A stretch of 64,000 nucleotides of DNA from an uncultured Pelagibacteraceae bacterium (GCA_902556065.1 CACDUV010000003.1:16052-80051), one strand, 5' to 3'. Shown: positions 7,362 to 17,460, counted from the first letter of the stretch. A program made the numbers and translations. The notes: generated by a model from the sequence alone, not told the origin.

Positions 7362-8986
7362 TATATTTTAATTATTTCCCATCTGATTATTTGTTCAGTT
7401 TCATTATTCATGCCTGAAATATATATATTTTGGTTTTCCTGATACGAATTTTTATTACCGAAATATAAACCATTATCAATATTTATATCATAGTTATCGC
7501 AACTAAATTGCCAACCTTCATCTTCTAATTGTATTAATATAAACTTACTATTTTGTGTTTTCATAACTTTAGAGTCTGGATGAAGGTGAAACCTAATATC
7601 AAATTTAATTTGCTTATCAGGATCTTTTCTTACTATTTTATCATGACCAATAAATTTAAATTGTTCAGGATAGAATTCTATTTCTCTATGATGATCTAAT
7701 TTAAACTTTTTGAAGTAACCATTATGACTAGCTGAAATTTTCCAATAATTTTTCTCAAAAACTATATTTTTATTTTCAATTTTAAGATCTTTTTGTATTA
7801 AAAAATTATTACTAGATTTAATAAAATCACTTGAAGAGTAATCTTCAATTGAAAGTGTATTTTGTAAAGCAGTGCTTTTAGATAATTTATTTAGTCTGTT
7901 TTTTGTATCTGGATAGTAACCAGAATTTGAAATTAATTTTTTATCATTAGAAAAAATTTCAAAAGATAGGGCACCTGCTTGATAATCTTTCGTATATATT
8001 TTATCTGGATTTGACCCAATATCTGCTGCTAGAATAAATTTTTTATTTTGTAGTATTGCATATCCTGCTAATTCATTGATTTGATTTTTAAAAGTATATC
8101 CAAGTCTTTTTAAATATTGGTCGAATTCGTGATTATTAGATGAATAATTTCCATTAAAAAAAACATCTTGCTTTATGTTTTGCCATATAAAAGCATAACT
8201 GGATCCTAAATAATATATAGTTTCATCAACATATTCTGGAATTGGATTTTGAGACTCTTTAAACCACTCTCTAATAATTATGAGATATTTAAGATAAAAA
8301 ACTAAGTTTTGTATGCTTCTTGACCTAGGAAATCCTTGTTTATCAAGAGACTGTTTAATTATATTTTTTAATATATTTAAACCGCTGACTAAATAATTTT
8401 TTTCATCTTTATACGCTAAACCTGTTAAAATAATTGCAGCACAACCAATTAGTTTTTCTTCTATTTCACTTAAATTTTTGATCTCATTCAATAAATGGTT
8501 AGTTTGTTTCTGAAGCATGTGATTAAAAAATAATCTATATTCCTCATTACTATCCTCATAAGTTAACTGATGATTGGAAAGCCAAGCAATAATTCTTTTT
8601 GCAGTAATATTGAATTCCCAGATATTCTCATCAAATTTTTCATTCTTATTAATCCAATTGAGAATAATTGATTGCGTGGTTTCTTTAGATGATTTTAAAT
8701 CTAAACTAAAAAACCAAAAAAAATTGTTTAGTTTTTTAAAGTCCTTGGAGGAAATATTATTTTTCCACATAGCTTCTGTTGCAAAATCTTCAATTTTATA
8801 TTTTTTTTTCTGATACCTTATAATTGAAGATAAAAGATGAGGACTTGGTTTATATTCAAAATTGTTATCAAAGGTTTTTGAAATTCGCTTTTCATAAAAA
8901 TTTGAATTTTTATATAATTTTTTAAATGAAGATTTTAATTTAAAAAATATTCCATTAGAAAGATTTAAGGAATTTTGAGATTGCAT
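7361..8986 (-). CDS. Heparinase II/III family protein
   Basis: 541 residues. The N-terminal part is the alpha-helical toroid of alginate-lyase/heparinase-like proteins, and the C-terminal part (from about residue 290) is the beta-sandwich domain with YSSNNHEFDQYLKRLGYTF and LHPDSKV segments. No signal peptide is evident, so it is not an obvious secreted polysaccharide lyase. Alphaproteobacteria keep such a gene directly before purH; the function is not established and may lie in cell-envelope glycan handling. The gene lies 4 bp after rpe and overlaps purH by one base, so all three are probably one transcript. Confidence 0.8.
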   Translation of the reverse strand: MQSQNSLNLSNGIFFKLKSSFKKLYKNSNFYEKRISKTFDNNFEYKPSPHLLSSIIRYQKKKYKIEDFATEAMWKNNISSKDFKKLNNFFWFFSLDLKSSKETTQSIILNWINKNEKFDENIWEFNITAKRIIAWLSNHQLTYEDSNEEYRLFFNHMLQKQTNHLLNEIKNLSEIEEKLIGCAAIILTGLAYKDEKNYLVSGLNILKNIIKQSLDKQGFPRSRSIQNLVFYLKYLIIIREWFKESQNPIPEYVDETIYYLGSSYAFIWQNIKQDVFFNGNYSSNNHEFDQYLKRLGYTFKNQINELAGYAILQNKKFILAADIGSNPDKIYTKDYQAGALSFEIFSNDKKLISNSGYYPDTKNRLNKLSKSTALQNTLSIEDYSSSDFIKSSNNFLIQKDLKIENKNIVFEKNYWKISASHNGYFKKFKLDHHREIEFYPEQFKFIGHDKIVRKDPDKQIKFDIRFHLHPDSKVMKTQNSKFILIQLEDEGWQFSCDNYDINIDNGLYFGNKNSYQENQNIYISGMNNETEQIIRWEIIKI

Positions 8987-8990
8987 TAAC

Positions 8991-9650
8991 TTATTTTGTT
9001 TTTAATAAATTAATATTCTTTTTAATATCTCCGTCATTGCTTTTAAAAACTGTTGTACCAGATACAAGAATATTAGCACCAGCTTCAATTGCTATTTTGC
9101 AATTATCAAAATTTATCCCACCGTCTATTTCAATATCAAAGTTAAGTTTTTCTATTTCTCTAATTTTTTTTAATTCTTTAATTTTTTCTAAAACTTCTGG
9201 CATGAATTTTTGTCCACCAAATCCAGGATTTACACTCATTATTAAAACTAAATCAATTTTATTTAATAGATTTTTAATTAAATCTATACTTGTTTCAGGA
9301 TTGAGGGAAACTCCTACCTTTTTCTTTAGATCTTTTATTTTATTTATTGAGTCTTCTAAATTATCAGTTGCTTCAGGATGTACAGTAATTATATCTGCTC
9401 CCGCATCAGCATAAGCCTCTATATATTTATGCACAGGAGAAATCATTAAATGAACATCAAATTTTAATGAGCAATGTTTTCTAAGAGCTTTAATTACTGG
9501 AGGACCTATTGTTAAGTTTGGAACAAAGTGGCCATCCATTACATCTACGTGAATCATATCAGCCCCACCTTCTTCAAGTCTTTTTATTTCTTTACCTAAT
9601 TGGCTAAAATCAGCTGATAAAATTGACGGAGATATTTGTATATTTTTCAT
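8991..9650 (-). CDS. rpe: Ribulose-phosphate 3-epimerase
   Basis: 219 residues with all family blocks: SPSILSADF, HVDVMDGHFVPNLTIGP, KFDVHLMI, SVNPGFGGQKF (phosphate loop) and IEIDGGIN. The histidine and aspartate ligands of the metal are present. It interconverts ribulose-5-phosphate and xylulose-5-phosphate in the pentose phosphate pathway. It is followed closely by the heparinase-like gene and purH. Confidence 0.97.
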   Translation of the reverse strand: MKNIQISPSILSADFSQLGKEIKRLEEGGADMIHVDVMDGHFVPNLTIGPPVIKALRKHCSLKFDVHLMISPVHKYIEAYADAGADIITVHPEATDNLEDSINKIKDLKKKVGVSLNPETSIDLIKNLLNKIDLVLIMSVNPGFGGQKFMPEVLEKIKELKKIREIEKLNFDIEIDGGINFDNCKIAIEAGANILVSGTTVFKSNDGDIKKNINLLKTK

Positions 9651-9678
9651 TGATATCTAGACTTACTAGTACCAATTT

Positions 9679-10035
9679 TTAAAATTTAATTGAATTAAAA
9701 AATTGATAAATCTGCCTAGAAATTTCACTTTCAAGAGGAAATGACAACATACCCATTACTGAATATCCTAAAATCCAAGGCATCAAATAAAATCTAATCA
9801 TGAAAAAGAACCAAGCCACATAAAGTGGTACCAATGGTTGAATTATGAAAGAAGGAGTAACAGGTCTAAAAATTCTTAATAGAGGATTAGTAAATTTTAC
9901 AAAAGCTTTCATAAAGAAAAATCCAGAGTCTTCTCTTTGAAAGATGTTCATTGCTACTCTTCCAACTAAAGTCCACATGATAATTCCAAGAATATAGTCA
10001 ATTATATAAACTAAAGGATGAAAGTTAGCAGACAT
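9679..10035 (-). CDS. Small membrane protein, possibly YggT-like
   Basis: 118 residues with about three hydrophobic segments (around residues 8-28, 60-80 and 80-100). The block TNPLLRIFRPVTPSFI is reminiscent of the YggT signature in which a conserved proline-rich loop precedes a second helix, but the match is loose. It lies between the acetate symporter terminator and rpe on the same strand. Function unknown. Confidence 0.6.
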   Translation of the reverse strand: MSANFHPLVYIIDYILGIIMWTLVGRVAMNIFQREDSGFFFMKAFVKFTNPLLRIFRPVTPSFIIQPLVPLYVAWFFFMIRFYLMPWILGYSVMGMLSFPLESEISRQIYQFFNSIKF

Positions 10036-10068
10036 TAAGGAATTTATATTTGATCTTAAAAAGAAATA

Positions 10069-10093
10069 AAAGGGGCGAAATTAATCGCCCCTT
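10069..10093 (-). terminator. Rho-independent terminator after the symporter genes
   Basis: A 9-bp perfect stem (AAGGGGCGA / TCGCCCCTT) with a 6-nt AATTAA loop. On the minus strand the stem is followed by TTTTATTTC. It ends the DUF4212-symporter transcript 12 bp after the symporter stop codon. Confidence 0.8.
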
Positions 10094-10104
10094 AAAAAGA
10101 TTAT

Positions 10105-11919
10105 TTATTTTTGGCCGCCGATTACAGATGCACCCGCAGGTACTCTAGAATCATCAACCATTTTTTGTGTTGCAGCGCTAGGTGCTGAAGTCATTAAACT
10201 TACAACAACCATAGCTACTAAGCTAACAGTAGATCCGAAGATACCAAATGTTAACTGAGTAATACCTAAGAATCCGCTTCCACCACTTCGTACCCAAACT
10301 AGATACGCAAATCCAGAAACTAATCCTAAGACCATACCAGCTATAGCACCTTCTTTATTAGCTCTCTTCCACCATACACCAAGTACAAGTGGCCAGAACA
10401 ATCCAGACATCGCAAAGTCAAAAGCCCAAATAACTGAACCTAAAATACCTTGGATCTCCATTGCTGCAATAGTTGCTCCTGCAAAACCAATCACTACAAG
10501 TAATACCCTTGCAACAACTAGTCTCTTAGCTGTCTCTGCTTTAGGGTCTACCATTTTGTAGTAAACGTCATGCGAGATTGCATTTGCGATTGCAAGAATT
10601 AAACCATCCGCAGTTGACATCGCAGCCGCCAAACCTCCAGCAGCAACTAGACCTGAGATTACATAAGGTAATCCTGCAATTTCTGGTGTTGCTAATACAA
10701 CGGCTTTACCACCCATGAAGAACTCGTTTAATTCAACAGTTCCATTTCCGTTAAAGTCGCTTACAAACATCAGATTTGCTTGGTTCCAGTTTTGATACCA
10801 ATCGATTGCTTGAACTTCTGCAATTGATTTACCAATAATACCTGTTGGTAAGTTTGGATCAATCAAAGCAAGTTTAGATAGTGTCGCTAACATTGGTGCA
10901 GAAGAATAAAGTAGGAAGATAAAGAACACTGACCAACCTACTGATTTTCTAGCTGCTTTTACACTTGGAGTAGTAAAGAACCTCATCATTACGTGTGGTA
11001 ATGAAGCAGTTCCCATCATCATTGCTAGTGCTAATGAGATGAAAGCCCAAGGTGTTGCGTTTACTTCAGAGTGAGCCTTAGTAATACCAGCCAAACCTTT
11101 AGGCACTGTAGCTAAATCAGCAGCAGAGTTTTTTACAAACCCAAACTGTTGTTCTAACTCACCGATTCTAGCAACTTCATCAGCTAACATGAAGTGTGGG
11201 AAGAAACCCGCACCAATGTTGTTACTGATCCAGAATACTGGAAGCAGGTAAGCTATAATTAGTACAATGTATTGCGCAACTTGTGTCCAAGTTACCCCTC
11301 TCATACCACCAAGCATTGAACATAATAAAATACTTACTAGTCCAACATATACTGCGTATTGGAATGGGATATCTAAAGCAACAGCTGCAATAGTACCTGT
11401 AGCGTTAATTTGTGCAGTCACGTAAGTGAATGATGCAACAGTTAAAACGATAACTGCCATCAATCTTGCAGTATTACCACCGTATCTAGTACCCACGAAA
11501 TCTGGAACTGTGTAACAGCCAAATTTTCTTAAGTATGGTGCTAACAAAGTTGCAACTAACACATAACCACCTGTCCAACCTACAAGCAAAGCCATATATC
11601 CATAACCTTTGAAATAAATACCACCCGCCATTGCAACGAATGAAGCACCAGACATCCAGTCGGCTGCTGTTGCCATTCCGTTGAACACAGTTGGAACCGT
11701 TCTTCCAGCTACGTAATAGTTACTTGCTTGGGCTGTTCGAGATAGCCAACCAATTAGTGCGTAGATGAAAATGGTAAAACCAACAAAGCAAATACCTATT
11801 GCTTTCGCCGTCATACCCATCGACTCACCAATTGCCATTAAGACTATGAAACCTATAAATCCACCAGTGTAGATTCCATAAACTTTAGGCAAGTTATCTA
11901 TAAAATTACCTTTAATCAT
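10105..11919 (-). CDS. Sodium:solute symporter large subunit (acetate/ActP-like, SSS family)
   Basis: 604 residues with about 13 membrane segments. YYVAGRTVPTVFNGMATAADWMSGASF is the SSS-family motif around the sodium site (here residues about 67-93), and the partner small subunit encoded immediately upstream identifies the two-component 'large subunit' type rather than classical ActP. A long periplasmic or cytoplasmic insert around residues 236-280 separates helices. It likely takes up acetate or another small carboxylate with Na+, given acetyl-CoA synthetase 1 kb away. Codon choice is less A+T-extreme than neighbours, as expected of a highly expressed gene. Start overlaps the stop of the small subunit. 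Confidence 0.9.
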   Translation of the reverse strand: MIKGNFIDNLPKVYGIYTGGFIGFIVLMAIGESMGMTAKAIGICFVGFTIFIYALIGWLSRTAQASNYYVAGRTVPTVFNGMATAADWMSGASFVAMAGGIYFKGYGYMALLVGWTGGYVLVATLLAPYLRKFGCYTVPDFVGTRYGGNTARLMAVIVLTVASFTYVTAQINATGTIAAVALDIPFQYAVYVGLVSILLCSMLGGMRGVTWTQVAQYIVLIIAYLLPVFWISNNIGAGFFPHFMLADEVARIGELEQQFGFVKNSAADLATVPKGLAGITKAHSEVNATPWAFISLALAMMMGTASLPHVMMRFFTTPSVKAARKSVGWSVFFIFLLYSSAPMLATLSKLALIDPNLPTGIIGKSIAEVQAIDWYQNWNQANLMFVSDFNGNGTVELNEFFMGGKAVVLATPEIAGLPYVISGLVAAGGLAAAMSTADGLILAIANAISHDVYYKMVDPKAETAKRLVVARVLLVVIGFAGATIAAMEIQGILGSVIWAFDFAMSGLFWPLVLGVWWKRANKEGAIAGMVLGLVSGFAYLVWVRSGGSGFLGITQLTFGIFGSTVSLVAMVVVSLMTSAPSAATQKMVDDSRVPAGASVIGGQK

Positions 11920-12179
11920 TAGTCGTCTCCTTTTTCACTGAAGCCGAACTCTTCATCAATTTTTTCTTGTCTACCCGCAAACCAGAAAATAAGGATTACA
12001 AATATCGCAAGAGAACCTTGACATGTGAACCAATAAGTTAATGGATACCCAAAAGGTCCAGTAACTTCGTTCATTTCAGCTCCGAAAAGGAATATACCCA
12101 TTGAGAATACAGCCCAGATTGCTAATGTTACAAATAGCAAACCTCTGGTCTTTTCCCAGTGTTGAGCGTTTTTCGCCAT
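11919..12179 (-). CDS. DUF4212 protein, symporter small subunit
   Basis: 86 residues with two membrane helices (about 12-32 and 50-68). HWEKTRGLL at the start, FGYPLTYWFTCQGSLAIFV in the second helix and the closing DEEFGF match DUF4212, which is encoded next to two-component sodium:solute symporters. It overlaps the large-subunit start by one base. AGAGAGG stands 5 bases before the start codon as the ribosome binding site and can pair with an upstream CTCTCT (see 12186-12233). Confidence 0.9.
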   Translation of the reverse strand: MAKNAQHWEKTRGLLFVTLAIWAVFSMGIFLFGAEMNEVTGPFGYPLTYWFTCQGSLAIFVILIFWFAGRQEKIDEEFGFSEKGDD

Positions 12180-12185
12180 GTATAC

Positions 12186-12233
12186 CTCTCTTTTTTAGTT
12201 ATAACTGATAAAACCATAACCATTATGAGAGAG
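12186..12233 (-). promoter_or_regulatory. Leader hairpin able to mask the ribosome binding site of the symporter operon
   Basis: On the minus strand the leader reads CTCTCT (12233-12228), then GTTAT (12220-12216), a loop, ATAAC (12202-12198), and AGAGAG (12191-12186). The AGAGAG is the Shine-Dalgarno stretch of the DUF4212 gene. Both pairs are perfect and nested, separated by unpaired A+T bases. This geometry fits translational control, but I recognise no known riboswitch family. Confidence 0.4.
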
Positions 12234-12300
12234 AATAAAAGTGTAAAAATAGCCGTATTAGGTTAATTTTTTCAATTATTTTCAATAAAATTAACTTTTT

Positions 12301-12924
12301 ATGATTAAAAAAAAATTAAGTTGGAAAGATTTATCTTTGAGTGATTTCAAAGTTTATTTTTTTTCTTTGTTTAAAGCTTTGATTCCAAAATCAAAAATTA
12401 AAACTTTAGATGAGTTAGAAGAATTTATTCAAACAAAATCTGCGTGGGTATCACAAGTTACACTTTATAGTTATTTAAAAACAAGAATGGGAACAAGATA
12501 TGTTCTCCATTTTGATAATGATGAATTTATGAAATCTGTAAATGAAGCTAAATGGAATATCTATTCCGTTGCTCTTCAAGATTTAACTTTCTTCACTTTT
12601 TCTTATTTAAAAGTTAATTTTAGTTTCAGTGAATTAAATAAAGCTAAGGAAATTTTTTTAAAAATTTTAGATGACGAAACAACAAATAACATGCCTTTAA
12701 ATATCATCGAAGAAGCGAAAAAAGAATTTGATGAAAGATTGATTAAAATTGATTGGGAAAAGTATCATGATGATCGTCCCTTCAACCCGAGTGCATTATC
12801 ATTATATAAATGGGCACCAATAGCTGACGAATTAAAAACTCTTGATAGAAAAATAGTTTTAAATTCTGTTATTTTAAAATGGGATGTTATTAAAAAAGAA
12901 TATAAAGATAGAATACAGTTTTAA
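12301..12924 (+). CDS. Conserved hypothetical protein, function unknown
   Basis: 207 residues, not recognised. It is predicted soluble and mostly helical, with aromatic clusters ([19 protein letters not shown] around residues 42-60, [14 protein letters not shown] around 86-99) and a C-terminal [20 protein letters not shown] segment. No signal peptide or known catalytic motif is visible. It starts about 120 bp from the divergent symporter operon and its last 4 bases overlap the stop region of the convergent acs, so it sits inside the acetate module and could be linked to it by position only. Confidence 0.75.
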   Translation: MIKKKLSWKDLSLSDFKVYFFSLFKALIPKSKIKTLDELEEFIQTKSAWVSQVTLYSYLKTRMGTRYVLHFDNDEFMKSVNEAKWNIYSVALQDLTFFTFSYLKVNFSFSELNKAKEIFLKILDDETTNNMPLNIIEEAKKEFDERLIKIDWEKYHDDRPFNPSALSLYKWAPIADELKTLDRKIVLNSVILKWDVIKKEYKDRIQF

Positions 12925-14987
12925 ATATTTTTTCTGTTTTCAACCAAACTTTCTACAACGCTAGGATCAGCTAATGTGGTTGTATCTCCCAATTGACCGT
13001 GTTCATTTGCAGCAATTTTTCTTAAAATTCTTCTCATAATTTTTCCAGATCTTGTTTTTGGAAGTCCTGGAGTGAAATGAATTAAATCAGGTGTAGCAAG
13101 TGGACCAATTTGTTTTCTAACCCAAAGTTTTAGATCTCTTTCGAGTTCACCAGTTTCTCTTTCACCAGCATTTAATGTTACATAACAATACAATCCATTA
13201 CCTTTAATATCATGTGGGTAACCTACGACTGCTGCCTCTGCTACCTTTGGATGAGCTACAAATGCACTTTCAATTTCAGCAGTACCCAAGTTGTGTCCTG
13301 ATACAATAATTACATCATCCACCCGACCTGTAATCCAATAATATCCATCTTTATCTCTTCGACATCCGTCACCAGTAAAATATTTGCCATCAAACTGAGA
13401 AAAATAAGTATCAATAAATCTTTGATGATCCCCATATACTGTTCTCATTTGTCCAGGCCACGATTGTGCAATACAAAGTCTTCCTTCTCCGGGTCCTTTT
13501 ATCTCTTTGCCTGATTTATCAACCAACATAGGCTTTATCCCATAAAATGGCTTTGTTGCAGAACCAGGTTTTAAAGGAATAGCACCTGTTTGAGGAGCAA
13601 TTAATATCCCTCCTGTTTCTGTCTGCCACCATGTATCTACAATTGGGCACTTAGAATTTCCAACTGTTTTGTAATACCACATCCAAGCTTCAGGGTTTAT
13701 TGGTTCACCAACAGTTCCAAGTAATTTTAAAGATTTTCTAGATGTTTTTTTGACAGGCCTATCACCTTCTCTCATTAGAGCTCTGATTGCAGTTGGTGCA
13801 GTATAAAAAGTATTTACTTTGTATTTATCTACTATTTGCCACCACCTAGAGCTATCAGGATAGTTTGGTATTCCCTCAAACATTATAGTTGTTGCACCGT
13901 TCGAAAGAGGACCATAGATGATATAACTGTGACCTGTTACCCAACCAATATCAGCAGTACACCAATAAATATCTTTTGGTTTGTAATTAAAAATATATTG
14001 ATGAGTCATTGATGCATACACCATGTATCCTCCTGTTGTATGCAAAACGCCCTTTGGTTTTCCAGTTGAACCCGATGTGTATAAAATAAATAAAGGATCT
14101 TCAGCGTTCATTTCTTCTGGCTCACACTGAGAAGGAACATCTTTAATTAAATCATGATACCAAACATCTCTATCATAATTCCAACTAATTGAATTACCTG
14201 TACGTTTAACAACAATACATTTTTTTACATTAGGACAGCTCTCTAATGCTTCATCAGTTGTTTCTTTTAAAGGAATAGTTTTTCCACCTCTAACACCCTC
14301 ATCAGCTGTAATTATATATTCAGATTCACAGTCATTCACTCTTCCTGAAATTGAGTCTGCTGAAAAACCTCCAAAAATAATTGAATGGACTGCACCAATC
14401 CTAACACATGCTAACATTAAAATAGCAAGCTCTGGTATCATTGTAAGATAAATCGTAACTCTATCTCCTTTTTTAATACCTAATTTTTTTAAACCATTTG
14501 CAGCTTTAGAAACTTTTTGGTGAAGTTGTTTGTAAGTTATTTTTTGACTATCTTTTGGGTCATCACCAACCCAAATTATTGCTGTTTTATCTTTTTTGTC
14601 TTTTAAATGTCTATCGATACAGTTTGCAGACGCATTCAGTGTTCCATCTTCAAACCATTTAATTTTAACTTCTTTAGAACTATATTTAACATCTTTAATT
14701 TTTTTATACGGTTTAATCCAAGTAATTCTTTTTCCTTCTTTTTTCCAAAATTCATCGTTACTTTTTATAGATTGAGAATATTTTTGCTCGTATTTACTTT
14801 TGTTAGCTAAGCCGCTTTTGATCCATTCAGGTTTAATTTTTATAACCAATTCTTGATTAGCTTTTTCACTTTGTTTTAAAATTTTTTTTGATTTTTTTTT
14901 TTTACCTTTAGTTTTTTTCTTAACTGCAGTTTTCTTTCTTACTTTAGTTTTTTTTTTAGATTTTGCTTTTTTCTTTTTTTTTGGCAT
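12921..14987 (-). CDS. acs: Acetyl-CoA synthetase with lysine-rich N-terminal extension
   Basis: 688 residues. Family motifs are complete: [11 protein letters not shown] (ATP loop), WWQTETGG, the [11 protein letters not shown] hinge and [11 protein letters not shown] with the catalytic, acetylation-regulated lysine. It converts acetate, ATP and CoA to acetyl-CoA. Homology to E. coli Acs begins only near residue 52 ([17 protein letters not shown]); before it are about 45 residues that are mostly lysine, resembling no domain. No other ATG lies in between, but a TTG codon near residue 47 could be an alternative start. The neighbouring symporter supports acetate as substrate. Confidence 0.95.
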   Translation of the reverse strand: MPKKKKKAKSKKKTKVRKKTAVKKKTKGKKKKSKKILKQSEKANQELVIKIKPEWIKSGLANKSKYEQKYSQSIKSNDEFWKKEGKRITWIKPYKKIKDVKYSSKEVKIKWFEDGTLNASANCIDRHLKDKKDKTAIIWVGDDPKDSQKITYKQLHQKVSKAANGLKKLGIKKGDRVTIYLTMIPELAILMLACVRIGAVHSIIFGGFSADSISGRVNDCESEYIITADEGVRGGKTIPLKETTDEALESCPNVKKCIVVKRTGNSISWNYDRDVWYHDLIKDVPSQCEPEEMNAEDPLFILYTSGSTGKPKGVLHTTGGYMVYASMTHQYIFNYKPKDIYWCTADIGWVTGHSYIIYGPLSNGATTIMFEGIPNYPDSSRWWQIVDKYKVNTFYTAPTAIRALMREGDRPVKKTSRKSLKLLGTVGEPINPEAWMWYYKTVGNSKCPIVDTWWQTETGGILIAPQTGAIPLKPGSATKPFYGIKPMLVDKSGKEIKGPGEGRLCIAQSWPGQMRTVYGDHQRFIDTYFSQFDGKYFTGDGCRRDKDGYYWITGRVDDVIIVSGHNLGTAEIESAFVAHPKVAEAAVVGYPHDIKGNGLYCYVTLNAGERETGELERDLKLWVRKQIGPLATPDLIHFTPGLPKTRSGKIMRRILRKIAANEHGQLGDTTTLADPSVVESLVENRKNI

Positions 14988-15000
14988 GGATTATTTTTTT

Positions 15001-15414
15001 TTAAATTTTACTCATGTTATTTATAATTTTCCAGCTTTTATCATCAATTGGCATTACCGAAAGTCTACTTTGTTTTATGAGCGCTAAATCCCTTAAATCC
15101 TTATTTTTTTTAATATTTTCAAGAGTCACTGGTTTAGAGAACTTGCTTTTAAATTGGACTGTTACAGCAACAAATCTTCCAGACTTGTCAGTTTTATCTA
15201 AATAGTGTTCTTTTATTACTTTTACTATCCCAACTACTTCTTTGCCAATATTAGAGTGATAAAAAAAACATTTATCACCTTTCTTCATGCTTTTGAGATT
15301 ATTCGCTGCTTGATAATTTCTAACACCATCCCACGGCGCACCTTTTTTGCCAGCTTTTATTTGTTGATCAATTGACCAAACATCTGGTTCAGATTTTAAT
15401 AACCAGTATTTCAT
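15001..15414 (-). CDS. EVE domain protein
   Basis: 137 residues. YWLLKSEPDVWSIDQQ at the start and WDGVRNYQAANNLKSMKKGD form the EVE/PUA-like fold signature (thymocyte nuclear protein 1 family), and FFYHSNIGKEVVGIVKV follows as expected. EVE domains bind modified bases in DNA or RNA. The stand-alone form is common in alphaproteobacteria next to tsaD, and its stop/start overlap with tsaD here suggests co-expression. Confidence 0.9.
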   Translation of the reverse strand: MKYWLLKSEPDVWSIDQQIKAGKKGAPWDGVRNYQAANNLKSMKKGDKCFFYHSNIGKEVVGIVKVIKEHYLDKTDKSGRFVAVTVQFKSKFSKPVTLENIKKNKDLRDLALIKQSRLSVMPIDDKSWKIINNMSKI

Positions 15415-16487
15415 TACAGTTGTACTCCTGCTCCTTTTAAAAAAGCTGCATCTTCATCTAAAGGCCATCTTGGTTTTGCTGGATAATCTAAATTATTAAA
15501 TTCATTTAATTTATATTTTTCCAGACCTACCATTGCAATCATTGCAGCATTATCCCCACAAAGTTCTATTGGTGGAAATATACTTTTGTAATTATTAGCT
15601 TCACATAAATTAATTAACATAGATCTAATTTTCTTGTTAGCAGCAACTCCACCAGCAACAACGAAAATTTTTTCATTTAATTCATTTATTTTTTCAAATT
15701 CAGTAAAAGCAATCTTTGTTTTTTTATATAAAATTTCCTCAATTGTTTTTTGAAAAGATGCTGCAAGATCATATTTATCTTGTTCTGATTTAATTGTTTT
15801 GCTTATCTTTAATACGGCAGTTTTTAGACCTGCAAAAGAAAGATTGCATCCTCCTTTACTGAAAATTGGTTTTGGTAAATCATATTTTTCTGGATCACCT
15901 TTTTTAGCTAAAATTTCTATTTGAGGTCCTCCTGGAAATTCTATTCCTAAAAGCTTTGCCGTTTTGTCAAACGCCTCACCTAATGCATCATCAATAGTTG
16001 TTCCTAATCTTTTATATTTACCAAGGTTCTGAACACTTAAATATTGTGAGTGCCCACCTGAAATTAAAAGAAGTAAATATGGATAATTTAAATTTGTATT
16101 TAGTTTTGGACTTAAAGCATGTCCCTCTAAATGATTAACAGCAATAAAAGGTTTATTCATTGCTGTTGCAAAAGCTTTACCAAAACTTAATCCAACTGAT
16201 AGACAAACAATTAATCCAGGGCCAGCGGTAGAAGCAACTGCGTCTATTTCTTCAATTTTTCTTCCACTCTCATCAATAGCTTTTTTGACAATCCAATCAA
16301 TTTTTTCAATGTGTGAACGAGCTGCTAGTTCTGGAACTACACCACCAAACTCCTTATGAACCTCCACTTGACTAGAAACAATATTAGACAAAACTACCGG
16401 GAGTCCCTCTTCATTTTCAGTTATTAAAGAAGCTGCAGTTTCATCACAGCTAGATTCTATTCCAAGAATTAAGGGTTTTTTGCTCAT
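15414..16487 (-). CDS. tsaD: tRNA N6-adenosine threonylcarbamoyltransferase TsaD
   Basis: 357 residues. GIESSCDETAASL opens the ASKHA-fold domain; NHLEGHALSP supplies the two metal-binding histidines, and LLISGGHSQYL and GEAFDKTAKLL follow. With TsaB, TsaC and TsaE it makes the t6A37 modification of ANN-decoding tRNAs. The stop overlaps the start of the EVE gene. It is divergent from hemC across a 54-bp gap that must hold both promoters. Confidence 0.96.
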   Translation of the reverse strand: MSKKPLILGIESSCDETAASLITENEEGLPVVLSNIVSSQVEVHKEFGGVVPELAARSHIEKIDWIVKKAIDESGRKIEEIDAVASTAGPGLIVCLSVGLSFGKAFATAMNKPFIAVNHLEGHALSPKLNTNLNYPYLLLLISGGHSQYLSVQNLGKYKRLGTTIDDALGEAFDKTAKLLGIEFPGGPQIEILAKKGDPEKYDLPKPIFSKGGCNLSFAGLKTAVLKISKTIKSEQDKYDLAASFQKTIEEILYKKTKIAFTEFEKINELNEKIFVVAGGVAANKKIRSMLINLCEANNYKSIFPPIELCGDNAAMIAMVGLEKYKLNEFNNLDYPAKPRWPLDEDAAFLKGAGVQL

Positions 16488-16541
16488 TCAAATAGTTTTT
16501 AATAATTGTACAATCTTAATACAAGTAAGAAATAAATTTTT

Positions 16542-17459
16542 ATGAATAAAAAAATAATAATAGGATCTAGAGGCAGCAAGCTTGCCTTACTTTATGCTCA
16601 ACAAGCTAAAGATAAAATTATTGAAAATACCAATCTAGACAATGATGATATTTTAATTAAATCAATCACAACCAAAGGTGATGAAGTTCAGGATGTGAGA
16701 TTGTCGGATGTTGGTGGTAAAGGTTTGTTTTCAAACAATATTGAAAAAGAACTTCAGTTAAAAAATATTGATATTGCAGTTCATGCGCTGAAAGATATGC
16801 CTGCTAACGAGACAGAAGGATTAAGGACAGATTCTTTTCTTGAAAGAAATGACCCTAGAGAGATTTTAATTACAAAGAACAAAAAAAAACTTAGAGATTT
16901 AGATGAAAAGTCAATTGTTGGAACTTCATCATACAGAAGAGAATTTCAAATAAAAAAAATTAGACAAGATTTAAACTGCAAATTAATTAGAGGAAATGTA
17001 GATACTAGAATTAAAAAATTAAATGAAGGAATGTATGATGCAATTATATTATCTTATGCAGGTATCAAATTTTTAAAATTTGAAAATGAAATCTCAGAAA
17101 TTTTTTCAGCTGAAGAAATAATTCCTAGTGCAGGACAAGGTGTAATTGCTCTTCAGTGTAGAGAGAATGATGATGAGACAATTTCTATTTTAAACAAAAT
17201 TAATCATGAGGAAACACATAAAAGAGCTCACCTTGAGAGAAATATTTTAAAAGTTTTAGATGGAGATTGTGAAACAGCAATTGGTGCTCATTCAGTTGTT
17301 GATGGAGATAAGATTACGGTGGAGGCTGAACTTTTTTCTTTAGATGGCAAACAAAGGTTTTATGAAAAAAAAGTTGGTAATTTGAATGAGTTTAAAGAAA
17401 TTGGTAAAGAAGTTGGAATACTTTTAAAAACAAAATCAAATAATTCATATAAAAGATAA
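16542..17459 (+). CDS. hemC: Porphobilinogen deaminase (hydroxymethylbilane synthase)
   Basis: 305 residues. IIGSRGSKLALLYAQ at the start, the VHALKDMPA block, GTSSYRREFQ, RGNVDTRI and LDGDCETAIGAH are all present; the cysteine in the last motif holds the dipyrromethane cofactor. It polymerises four porphobilinogens into the linear tetrapyrrole for heme. hemD follows after one base, giving two consecutive pathway steps in one operon. Confidence 0.97.
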   Translation: MNKKIIIGSRGSKLALLYAQQAKDKIIENTNLDNDDILIKSITTKGDEVQDVRLSDVGGKGLFSNNIEKELQLKNIDIAVHALKDMPANETEGLRTDSFLERNDPREILITKNKKKLRDLDEKSIVGTSSYRREFQIKKIRQDLNCKLIRGNVDTRIKKLNEGMYDAIILSYAGIKFLKFENEISEIFSAEEIIPSAGQGVIALQCRENDDETISILNKINHEETHKRAHLERNILKVLDGDCETAIGAHSVVDGDKITVEAELFSLDGKQRFYEKKVGNLNEFKEIGKEVGILLKTKSNNSYKR

Positions 17460-17460
17460 T

